Positions 35,376-42,910 of a stretch of DNA of 64,000 bases are shown in pieces; the stretch's first letter is position 1, and each line of letters opens with the position of its first letter. This stretch comes from Verrucomicrobiales bacterium. GTDB lineage: Bacteria; Verrucomicrobiota; Verrucomicrobiia; Limisphaerales; CANJXF01. Made by a program: the position numbers and the translations under genes. The DNA is taken from NCBI GenBank assembly GCA_947478865.1, contig CANJXF010000008.1, forward strand, positions 1-64,000, read 5' to 3'. The notes below the pieces were generated by a model. That model saw only the letters and a program-made list of their open reading frames with translations, did not search any database and was not told the origin of the DNA.

Positions 35376-35702
35376 TTACTTAAAGTGGATCAAATTTTGC
35401 GGCTCCATCGACCAAATCGTAAGGTACATTAGCCCTACAAAAAAGAAACCGGTGAAAGCGAGGATCGAGTAGATCAATTTCTTCTCGGAAATCAAATGCA
35501 TGAAGTAGCCGGCGACCAGAAATGCTTTCGTGCAGGCGATAACCATTGCGACGGCAATGTTGGCCACGTTGCTATCCTTGTTACCGAAGTGAATATAGGA
35601 AGCCCAAACGGTCAAAACCGTTCCTACTAACAGCGCGACGAAGACAAGGATGTAGCCGCGAACATGTTTACTAACGTCGTGATCAGAATGTTGGTCGCTC
35701 AT
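35376..35702 (-). CDS. Cytochrome c oxidase subunit IV
   Basis: This 108-residue protein is of the prokaryotic COX4 type with three helices (ILVFVALLVGTVLTVWASYI, ANIAVAMVIACTKAFLVAGYF and LIYSILAFTGFFFVGLMYL). The A-K-A-x-L-V-x-x-Y-F-M-H-L signature is present. It stabilises the oxidase complex. It lies four bases downstream of subunit III. Confidence 0.92.
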   Translation of the reverse strand: MSDQHSDHDVSKHVRGYILVFVALLVGTVLTVWASYIHFGNKDSNVANIAVAMVIACTKAFLVAGYFMHLISEKKLIYSILAFTGFFFVGLMYLTIWSMEPQNLIHFK

Positions 35703-35706
35703 ATTT

Positions 35707-36474
35707 TTAGAGAAGATAAAGCACTGGGAAAAGGAAGATCCAAACTAGATCGACAAAGTGCCAGAAGAGTCCAGAAACTTCGATTCGATTGGTAAAACGT
35801 TCGGGGTCGGTCTTCCACATCTTACTGCCCGGCCCCCAAAGGAAACCGATGACCACGGCACCACCGATGACGTGCAACGCGTGCAATCCGGTGAGGGTAA
35901 AATAAATTGCCAGATAGGTGCTGTGCCAAGGCCCGTAGTTCTCCATCTTCTTGATTTCAGCCGTGGGAACGGTGATCTCCGTATGCTCGGGCGTGTGCGA
36001 GCCGTGTTCCACTTTTTCGCTCGGGTCGATGACGTGACCACTCAAAATCACGTGGTCTTTCGTTTTTTCAACGAGATGGCCATCAACGATTTTTCCATCA
36101 GTGCGGACGATTTCGTAGTGACTGAATTTATCCTTATATTCAAAACTCTTAATTCCCAAAAAGCCGAGGGCGCAAAGTAGTGTGACGCCCTGATAAACCT
36201 TGAACCGGCCGAACTGATTCAACTTAAGCGAAACCCACGCCATCACGACGGTGATACTCGACGTGATCAGGACCAGCGTATTGATCGTTCCCAGCGGCAC
36301 GTTCAGCAAACCGTGAGGCCACGTGCCTGCGGCAGCGCCGACGCGCAACAAAATATAGGCGGAGAACAACGCGCCGAATAACATCACTTCGGACGCCAGG
36401 AAAAGCCAGATGCCGACTTTTGCATTGTAAAGCCCTGTGTCTGGACGCGGTTTAACTGTGTATGGAATTTCCAT
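35707..36474 (-). CDS. coxC: Cytochrome c oxidase subunit III
   Basis: This 255-residue subunit III has the conserved start KVGIWLFLASEVMLFG and the FTLTGLHALHVIGG segment near the end, with a C-terminal helix ending VWIFLFPVLYLL. Between helix 4 (ALGFLGIKSFEY) and the GPWHSTYLAIYF helix it carries an insertion of about 60 residues (about 117-180) that is charged and His-rich (with GHVID, VEHGSHTPEH). Typical subunits III have only a short loop there. Subunit III supports proton pumping and stability. It is followed at four bases by subunit IV. Confidence 0.94.
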   Translation of the reverse strand: MEIPYTVKPRPDTGLYNAKVGIWLFLASEVMLFGALFSAYILLRVGAAAGTWPHGLLNVPLGTINTLVLITSSITVVMAWVSLKLNQFGRFKVYQGVTLLCALGFLGIKSFEYKDKFSHYEIVRTDGKIVDGHLVEKTKDHVILSGHVIDPSEKVEHGSHTPEHTEITVPTAEIKKMENYGPWHSTYLAIYFTLTGLHALHVIGGAVVIGFLWGPGSKMWKTDPERFTNRIEVSGLFWHFVDLVWIFLFPVLYLL

Positions 36475-36479
36475 GGAGA

Positions 36480-38327
36480 TTAATGAGATTTTGCGGAAGC
36501 GGTTTGTGATGCGCCACGTTCAGGTTCGTTCTGTGGAGTAAAATCTTTAGAGTGGCCAGGCACGCTGTATTCGTAAGGTCCGCGATAGACGTGCGGTTCC
36601 TTCAGAAAATTTCCGTGCGGCGGAGGCGTGGGTGTCTGCCATTCAAGAGTAGTCGCATCCCATGGATTATCTGAGGTGACTTTCTTGCCGTTCTTTATGC
36701 TCCAGAAGAAATTGATGATGAAGGGAAGCTGTGACAACGCCAATGCCCAAGCGGCGTGCGAGATCATTTTGTTAAGATCGAGGAAGAATTGCGGAATTCC
36801 GACCATTCCACCAGCAGCAGGCTCTGCGAGCCCGGCATAGGTCGCACCGCCATCATAAAGGCGGCGATTCAAACCGGCCAAGCCCTGGACGAACATCGGT
36901 TGGAAAATCAAATTCATGAACAGCAAGGAAAGACTGAAGTGAACTTTACCCCAGAACTCACTCATGTGCCGACCGGTTGCCTTGGGATACCAATAATAAA
37001 TTCCAGCAAAGAGGGCAAAGATTGTGCCTGGCGCAACCACATAATGGAAATGAGCGATGACGTAGTAGGTATCGTGCAAATAAAGGTCGCTGAAATTGAA
37101 GCCGAGCGGCAGACCCGTCAGCCCGCCAATCCCGAACATCGGCAAAAACGAGAGGCAAAAAAGCATCGGGGTGTTGAAGCGAATCGATCCGCCCCAAAGC
37201 GTAATGAAGAAACAAGTCAGGATGATCACAGATGGAATGGAAATGATCATCGTGGTCGTCTGGAAGAACGTACTTATTTTGGTTCCCATTCCAGTCAGAT
37301 ACATGTGATGCGCCCAAACGATAAAGGAAAGAAATCCGATCGCCAGCGAGGAGTAAACCAAGGATTTATAACCCCAGATTGGCTTGCGGGTGTTGTTTGC
37401 AATCACTTCGCAAACGATACCCATGGCTGGAAGGATCAAAACGTAAACTTCCGGGTGACCTAGGAACCAGAACAAATGCTGCCAGAGCAGCGGGCTGCCA
37501 CCACCGCTAATTGCTGCAATTTGTCCGGAGACAACCAATCCGGTGGGAAGGAAAAAGCTGGTGTGAGCCACCTTGTCCATCAGCTGCATGATGCCTGCGG
37601 CTTCGAGGGGAGGAAACGCGAGGAGCAATAGGAACGCGGTAACAAATTGAGCCCAGACGAAAAACGGCAGGCGCATCCAGTTCATTCCCGGTGCCCGCAT
37701 TTGAATAATCGTCGCGATAAAATTAACCGCACCAAGCAGCGACGAGGTGATCAGGAAAACCATCCCGACCAGCCAGAAGGTTTGGCCTTGCGTGGGGATG
37801 ACTGTGGCCAAGGGAGAGTAGGAAGTCCACCCGGCTTGTGCCGCGCCGCCAGGAATAAAAAAGCTGACCATCATGATCACGCCGCCGATGACAAAGACCT
37901 GATAGCTCGCCATGTTGATACGAGGGAAGGCCATGTCGCAGGCGCCGATTTGCAACGGAACGACGAAATTTCCAAATGCGGCAAATGCGAGCGGCACAAC
38001 ACCAAGAAACACCATGATCGTTCCGTGCATGGCGCCGAACGCGTTATACAAATCCGCAGACATCACGCCGTTTGCAGCCGCATCACCCAGCACTTTTTGC
38101 AAAAGGCCGCCGATGATTGGAATTGCTTTGCCGGGATATGCAAGCTGCCAGCGCATCGCCATGATCAGCGAGAAACCAAGCAAGAGGAAAATCAATGACG
38201 TTACGGCGTATTGGATACCGATAACCTTGTGGTCGGTGGAGAAAACGTATTTGCCCCAAAAACCCGGCTCGTGATGATCATGAGCGTGGCCGTGGTCGTG
38301 ATGTGCGTCGTGTTTAGTTTGCTGCAT
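36480..38327 (-). CDS. ctaD: Cytochrome c oxidase subunit I (A1-type, aa3)
   Basis: Subunit I holds haem a and the haem a3/CuB oxygen-reducing centre. This 615-residue protein has at least twelve membrane helices. The motif FLGHPEVYVLILPAMG carries the CuB His and the Glu typical of A1 oxidases, and VWAHHMYLTGM carries two further CuB His ligands. HFHYVVAPG carries the haem ligands. The N-terminus starts with a His-rich stretch (H-x-A-H-H-D-H-G-H-A-H-D-H-H) before EPGFWGKYVFSTDHKVIG. The gene starts the oxidase block after the haem synthases and is followed by subunit III. Confidence 0.97.
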   Translation of the reverse strand: MQQTKHDAHHDHGHAHDHHEPGFWGKYVFSTDHKVIGIQYAVTSLIFLLLGFSLIMAMRWQLAYPGKAIPIIGGLLQKVLGDAAANGVMSADLYNAFGAMHGTIMVFLGVVPLAFAAFGNFVVPLQIGACDMAFPRINMASYQVFVIGGVIMMVSFFIPGGAAQAGWTSYSPLATVIPTQGQTFWLVGMVFLITSSLLGAVNFIATIIQMRAPGMNWMRLPFFVWAQFVTAFLLLLAFPPLEAAGIMQLMDKVAHTSFFLPTGLVVSGQIAAISGGGSPLLWQHLFWFLGHPEVYVLILPAMGIVCEVIANNTRKPIWGYKSLVYSSLAIGFLSFIVWAHHMYLTGMGTKISTFFQTTTMIISIPSVIILTCFFITLWGGSIRFNTPMLFCLSFLPMFGIGGLTGLPLGFNFSDLYLHDTYYVIAHFHYVVAPGTIFALFAGIYYWYPKATGRHMSEFWGKVHFSLSLLFMNLIFQPMFVQGLAGLNRRLYDGGATYAGLAEPAAGGMVGIPQFFLDLNKMISHAAWALALSQLPFIINFFWSIKNGKKVTSDNPWDATTLEWQTPTPPPHGNFLKEPHVYRGPYEYSVPGHSKDFTPQNEPERGASQTASAKSH

Positions 38328-38437
38328 GGCTTTTTATAATTTCGCCGCCGAAAAACTGAAATTTCCAAAATGAAATTTTAGGGGCGCTAGTAAACTTTGC
38401 GTTTGTTTCAGTGTCAACGGCAGAATTAGATTCATTG

Positions 38438-39343
38438 TTAATATTTCACTTTATCGAGAACCATTAGGCCGAGTAACAAGGGCAAATAGATGATCGATAC
38501 GAAGAAAAGTTTTCTCGCGGAAGGTATTGTGAGCTGGCGCGAAAATTGAATGGCTGACCACAAAAAGACGCCGCCGAGCAGAATTGCTCCAGCACAATAA
38601 AACCATCCGGCCAAACCAAGCAGCACCGGAAATAAACTAACGGAAAGCAATCCGAGTGTGTGACTCACGGCCTGCCGTCCCGTTCGAACCCCATCGGGAT
38701 CAATGATCGGCAACATGACGAAACCTGCTCGCGCATAATCTTCGCGATACATCCAGGCAATCGCAAGAAAGTGCGGGAGTTGCCAGAAAAATAAAATGAC
38801 GAAGAGCGACCAGCCTTCGAGGCTGATGACTCCGCGAGCGGCCGTCCACCCCATCAAAGGGGGCAAGGCACCGGGAATCGCGCCGATGGCGGTGTTTAAC
38901 GAGGTAACACGTTTCAGGGGCGTGTAAACGAATAGGTAACTGATCAGAGTGACAATGCCGAGAATGCTGGTCAGCAGATTGACTTTCCAAGCGAGATAAC
39001 CGAGGCCGGCGCTCGACATAATTCCGCCGAGGATCAAAACGGTTCCGGGCTGTAATCGGCCAGCGGGCAACGGGCGATCTTCCGTGCGGCGCATTTTGGA
39101 ATCGTGTTCGCGCTCGATAAGTTGATTGAGCGCCGCGGCGCCGCCCGCCACCAGTGCGGTTCCAAGCAGAGTGTGGACGAACAGAAAGTAATCGATCGCC
39201 CCCCGCACCCCAACGTAGAAGCCCACGGCTGTGGTCAGCAATACCAAGGTAGTCAGGCGCGCTTTAAGCAGTTCGGAAAGAATTGTGAAAGCGGTTTTTT
39301 CAACCGCTGGCGCGACGCTGATTGGTTGCACAGATGCTTTCAT
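38438..39343 (-). CDS. ctaB: Protoheme IX farnesyltransferase (haem o synthase)
   Basis: CtaB transfers a farnesyl group to protohaem to make haem o, the precursor of haem a. It is a UbiA-family membrane protein of 301 residues with about nine helices. The Asn-rich active site is seen as AALNQLIEREHDSKMRRT followed by ED-R-P-L-P, and the second acidic site near YREDYARAGFVML. The start overlaps the ctaA stop (ATGA at 39340-39343), so the two haem-modifying enzymes are coupled. Confidence 0.95.
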   Translation of the reverse strand: MKASVQPISVAPAVEKTAFTILSELLKARLTTLVLLTTAVGFYVGVRGAIDYFLFVHTLLGTALVAGGAAALNQLIEREHDSKMRRTEDRPLPAGRLQPGTVLILGGIMSSAGLGYLAWKVNLLTSILGIVTLISYLFVYTPLKRVTSLNTAIGAIPGALPPLMGWTAARGVISLEGWSLFVILFFWQLPHFLAIAWMYREDYARAGFVMLPIIDPDGVRTGRQAVSHTLGLLSVSLFPVLLGLAGWFYCAGAILLGGVFLWSAIQFSRQLTIPSARKLFFVSIIYLPLLLGLMVLDKVKY

Positions 39344-40566
39344 TTCCCGGTGGTCAACGCCGCTTTGAAATTGGAAACAGGTTTGACCGACGAATGGGGG
39401 GAAACATGCAGCATTCGATTCTGTGGTTCAACGGAAATTTTCTGCGCTAGGATGGTCAGGATGGATCCAATGACCAGACTGGCTGCACCAAGAACAACGT
39501 GCGCCGTGGCGATATCCGCCGGTTTATTCTTTAGGACAGTGAAGATGCCAAGAATGAGCTGCGCACCAATCATTCCAAGCCAGATCAACGAAATCCGTGA
39601 CAAAAGGGCCTTGGCGCCCAAGGTCCGTCGCACTCCAAAGGCCAGGAACGCAGTGCCGAACAAAATCAAGAACGCAGTCACACGATGGGCCATGTGAACC
39701 AGAATATGCGCAGCCGTAATTGGATTGGGATCACGGATTTCAAGACGGTTTTGGTTAATGGACTGAATCGCAGCAGGATCCGTCGCGGGCCACAGTTTTC
39801 CGTAAGCCAACGGAAAATCCGGAATGGCCAATCCCGCGTGTTGATGCCGCATGGTTGCGCCAAGGATTAGCTGGGAGAAAACGAGAAACGTCACGATCGT
39901 GGCAAGCCACCGCAAATTGCGCGACAGGCCGAGAGATTCCTTGGATTCAGAAAAACTTTGCCACCATTTGCCCGTGAAAACGGTGATGGAGGAGATCAGC
40001 ACTAAAAAAAGTTGAGCGAGAGTCGCGTGGAAAATGCCAATTTCATCTTTGTAAAGGACGACGCGAAGTCCCCCGAGAATGCCCTGCAGCACGACGGCGG
40101 AGAGGGCCACGATTCCGAACCACCGCAGTCCAGAGGTTTGTTTGATTTTGAAGAATCCAAAAACGATTCCGCATAAGCTGACCAGAGCGATGGAGACAAA
40201 TACGGGATTTTTTCGCACGCCCATCATTCCGCCAACCACGAACAAAATTCCGAGAATCACGAGAGCGCCGTTCCTGCGTGTCTTGCCGCGGGTTTCCCAA
40301 ACCCACAGCCAGATCGCAAGGATTGCCGTCAGCAATCCAACGGTCGAGGCAATCAACCGATGGGTGTGTTCGTGAAACGCGCCGCCCTGCCAGAATTTGA
40401 AAGGGAGCGCGAACATGTTGTAGCCGTAGCTGGTGGGCCAATCGGGGACCGACATTCCCGCTTCATTGCTCGTCACTAGTCCGCCCACTCCGATCAGAAG
40501 CAACGTAGCCAGCGCGGTTAGCAGCGAGAAGCGATGCAGCCAGGCATTGTTGGTTGATTCGGCCAT
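39340..40566 (-). CDS. ctaA: Haem a synthase (COX15/CtaA family)
   Basis: CtaA oxidises the C8 methyl group of haem o to a formyl group, giving haem a. This 408-residue protein has eight helices. Haem-binding His residues occur in FHEHTHRLIAS and GATMRHQHAGLAIPDFP, and in HMAHRVTAFL. The N-terminal LATLLLIGVGGLVTSNEAGMSVPDWP and the G-x-x-x-R-x-x-x-AGL pattern are typical. It sits upstream of ctaB with a four-base overlap. A terminator lies between it and the cupredoxin gene upstream, so it starts a new transcript. Confidence 0.95.
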   Translation of the reverse strand: MAESTNNAWLHRFSLLTALATLLLIGVGGLVTSNEAGMSVPDWPTSYGYNMFALPFKFWQGGAFHEHTHRLIASTVGLLTAILAIWLWVWETRGKTRRNGALVILGILFVVGGMMGVRKNPVFVSIALVSLCGIVFGFFKIKQTSGLRWFGIVALSAVVLQGILGGLRVVLYKDEIGIFHATLAQLFLVLISSITVFTGKWWQSFSESKESLGLSRNLRWLATIVTFLVFSQLILGATMRHQHAGLAIPDFPLAYGKLWPATDPAAIQSINQNRLEIRDPNPITAAHILVHMAHRVTAFLILFGTAFLAFGVRRTLGAKALLSRISLIWLGMIGAQLILGIFTVLKNKPADIATAHVVLGAASLVIGSILTILAQKISVEPQNRMLHVSPHSSVKPVSNFKAALTTGK

Positions 40567-40579
40567 GTTCGGTTAAAGA

Positions 40580-40616
40580 AGAAAACCGCTGCGGCTTTCG
40601 CCCCAGCGGTTTTTTG
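40580..40616 (-). terminator. Terminator after the cupredoxin-like gene
   Basis: AACCGCTG (40584-40591) and CAGCGGTT (40604-40611) form the stem. A/T runs flank both sides, so it can work in both directions. It lies between the cupredoxin gene and ctaA on the minus strand. Confidence 0.8.
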
Positions 40617-40628
40617 AAATCGTAAAAA

Positions 40629-41336
40629 TTATTTCACTTCGAGCACGACGTCAGCGGTCACAGATTGATCTTTGACTTCGATTTCCTTAGTGACAGCGGC
40701 ACCAATCGGAGCAGCTTTGCGATGGAGAACTTCCAAGGTGTATTTGCCCGGCGGAACATTGGCGATCTTGAAGCTGCCATCTTTGCCGGTGACGGCGAAA
40801 TAAGGATGATCAAAAACGCTGACGTAGGAAAACATCCAGGGATGCACGTCGCATTTAAATTTCAAAAACGGCTCGGGAGTTGCAAACGCGAATTCCAGGT
40901 CTGGCGCCTTTGGCATTTGCGCTTTGTTGGCTTCTTTGTTGCCAGCGGCTGCCGGGAGAGCATGAACGTTGTGCATGAACGGATCCGAGTTTTTCACCAG
41001 GAGTTTTTGGCCAGCCTGCACTGCGGCAACATAGGGAACATATTCGCAACCGACTTGATCGAGGACAACGGGGGTTGCAGGAGCGCCGGAGGCCTTGACA
41101 CCAGCGCCTTTGAGCGAAACGACAACATCCGCCAATTGCGCTTTATCGTTGACGGCGTAAAAGCGGGTTTTCACCGGGCCGGCATGCAATTTTCCGCAGT
41201 TCGCATCCATCGGGATGTCCTTTTCTGGGGGAGGTGTGCCCTTGAGCGTGATGGTTCCGGTGACGTCAGCAGCAGTAGCTGAATGAAGAGCAACCGAAAG
41301 GGTTAGAAATGCGATCCAACGAGCCTGATTTTTCAT
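40629..41336 (-). CDS. Secreted cupredoxin-like protein with carboxypeptidase-regulatory-type domain
   Basis: From the ATG at 41336 this protein has a signal peptide (FLTLSVALHSATAA), about 140 residues of cupredoxin-like fold and a C-terminal peptidase-regulatory-type beta domain (GKDGSFKIANVPPGKYTLEV). The copper-site pattern is present: His122 or His125 (DPFMHNVH), Cys162, His165 and Met168 (KCDVHPWM), close to the C-x2-H-x4-M of type 1 copper proteins. It lies upstream of the cytochrome oxidase locus but behind a terminator. It may carry electrons or copper to the oxidase. The open frame upstream to 41420 is not conserved. Confidence 0.75.
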   Translation of the reverse strand: MKNQARWIAFLTLSVALHSATAADVTGTITLKGTPPPEKDIPMDANCGKLHAGPVKTRFYAVNDKAQLADVVVSLKGAGVKASGAPATPVVLDQVGCEYVPYVAAVQAGQKLLVKNSDPFMHNVHALPAAAGNKEANKAQMPKAPDLEFAFATPEPFLKFKCDVHPWMFSYVSVFDHPYFAVTGKDGSFKIANVPPGKYTLEVLHRKAAPIGAAVTKEIEVKDQSVTADVVLEVK

Positions 41337-41523
41337 AGATTTTGATTTATTCGTGTCAACTATTGCGAAACTAACATTGGGCCTAATAACTCTCAAGTGA
41401 GATTTTGTGAATTTTTTCACAAGCGATTTGACGAGGCAGTCTGGAAAAAATTCACCGGTTTAAATTGCGGCTCTTCAACCGGTTCTCCATTGCATCGAGA
41501 TGATGCGCTGGCGCGATTTCGGA

Positions 41524-42909
41524 TCAAGCCAGGATGGCTTTCACCACGTTCCCGGAAATATCGGTGAGCCGATAATCGCGACCCGCGTGGCGGAAGGTGA
41601 GTTTCTCGTGATTAAATCCCAGGAGATGAAGAATCGTTGCGTGGAAATCGTGAACATGGACCGGGTTTTCAACGATTCGTCCGCCGATATCATCAGTCTT
41701 GCCATAAACAGTTCCACCTTTTACGCCGCCTCCTGCAAGCCAGGAGGAAAACGCCGATGCATGATGACCTCGCCCGTTGGTGCTCTCGCCTTGCGGGCTG
41801 CGACCGAATTCCGTGGTCCAGACCACGAGCGTGTCATCCAACATGCCGCGCGATTTTAAATCTTTCAGCAAACCTGCGATTGGTTGATCCACGTTTTTCG
41901 CGAGCGGTCCGTGGGATTCCATGTTCGCATGCGCATCCCAATTGCTATGCGAACCGATATCAATCAATTCGATGAAGCGCACTCCGCGTTCCGCCATGCG
42001 CCGTGCCACGAGGCACTGCCAAGCGAAACCTTTCGTGCTGCCGCGCTCCAATCCGTAAAGGTTTAGCGTCGCGTCGGTTTCCTTGGAAAGATCGAGAACG
42101 TCCGGCATCGTTTGCTGCATGCCGAAGGCAGTTTCAAAGGATTTGATTCGAGCGCTTAGGACCGAGTCTTCCGGGCGTTTTTGCCGATGTTTTCGATTGA
42201 AGCGATCCAGCAAACCAAGTTCGAGTTCCTGAATTTTTGCCGAAGGCGAACGCCGGTTGAGATCAGGAATCGGCTCGCTGCCGGAGGAAACGCGGGTGCC
42301 TTGGTGCGCTGCGGGTAGAAAATCGGAACTCCAAACCTGGCTTCCGGCGTAGGGCAAATCCGGCGCCAGCACGACGAACGACGGCAGATTCTGACTCTCA
42401 GTTCCCAGACCGTAGCTGACCCACGAACCGAGACTGGGCCGGGCGACGGTCACAGAGCCCGTGTGAACTCCAAGCGTCGCCTGAAAATGGTCGTTGTGAT
42501 CTCCGCGCATGGAGCGGACCAGGCAGATGTCGTCCATGCACTCGCGCACGTACGGAAACAAATCGCTCACTTCCGTTCCACATTTCCCCCCGGGCTTAAA
42601 GTCCCAAAGTGGCGCGAGATATTTTGGACCCTTCTGATTTTTCGTGGCCGCTTTTCCGCGTTCCGCAAACAGCTTTGGCTTCGGATCAAACGAATCCATG
42701 TGCGAGACACCACCCGTCATGTAGAGAAATATCACGCGCTTCGCTGTGCCTGGAAAATGCGGAGCTTTAGGCGCGAGCGGATTGGAAACGTCCAATCCAC
42801 CGCCTTCATCCGCAAGAATCTGCGACAAAATACCGGGCAAAAGAATTGATCCACTGACCAGCGAACGAATCGCCTGGCGCCGAGTAAATCCAGATTGAAA
42901 ATGGCTCAT
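41524..42909 (-). CDS. DUF1501 family protein with Tat signal
   Basis: This 461-residue protein begins, from the ATG at 42909, with a Tat leader (TRRQAIRSLVSGSILLPG). The body shows the DUF1501 marks: VIFLYMTGGVSHMDSFDPKP, the D-L-F-P region (TEVSDLFPYVRECMD), LVVWTTEFGRSPQGES and FSSWLAGGGVKGG. It follows the PSD1 gene on the same strand with one base between them. It is a paralogue of the 22150-23634 gene, so the pair occurs twice in this window. The activity is unknown. Confidence 0.93.
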   Translation of the reverse strand: MSHFQSGFTRRQAIRSLVSGSILLPGILSQILADEGGGLDVSNPLAPKAPHFPGTAKRVIFLYMTGGVSHMDSFDPKPKLFAERGKAATKNQKGPKYLAPLWDFKPGGKCGTEVSDLFPYVRECMDDICLVRSMRGDHNDHFQATLGVHTGSVTVARPSLGSWVSYGLGTESQNLPSFVVLAPDLPYAGSQVWSSDFLPAAHQGTRVSSGSEPIPDLNRRSPSAKIQELELGLLDRFNRKHRQKRPEDSVLSARIKSFETAFGMQQTMPDVLDLSKETDATLNLYGLERGSTKGFAWQCLVARRMAERGVRFIELIDIGSHSNWDAHANMESHGPLAKNVDQPIAGLLKDLKSRGMLDDTLVVWTTEFGRSPQGESTNGRGHHASAFSSWLAGGGVKGGTVYGKTDDIGGRIVENPVHVHDFHATILHLLGFNHEKLTFRHAGRDYRLTDISGNVVKAILA

Positions 42910-42910
42910 A

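Noticed and set aside
36756-37463. Plus-strand open frame opposite ctaD
   Set aside because: Antisense shadow of membrane helices, highly charged and without a start signal.
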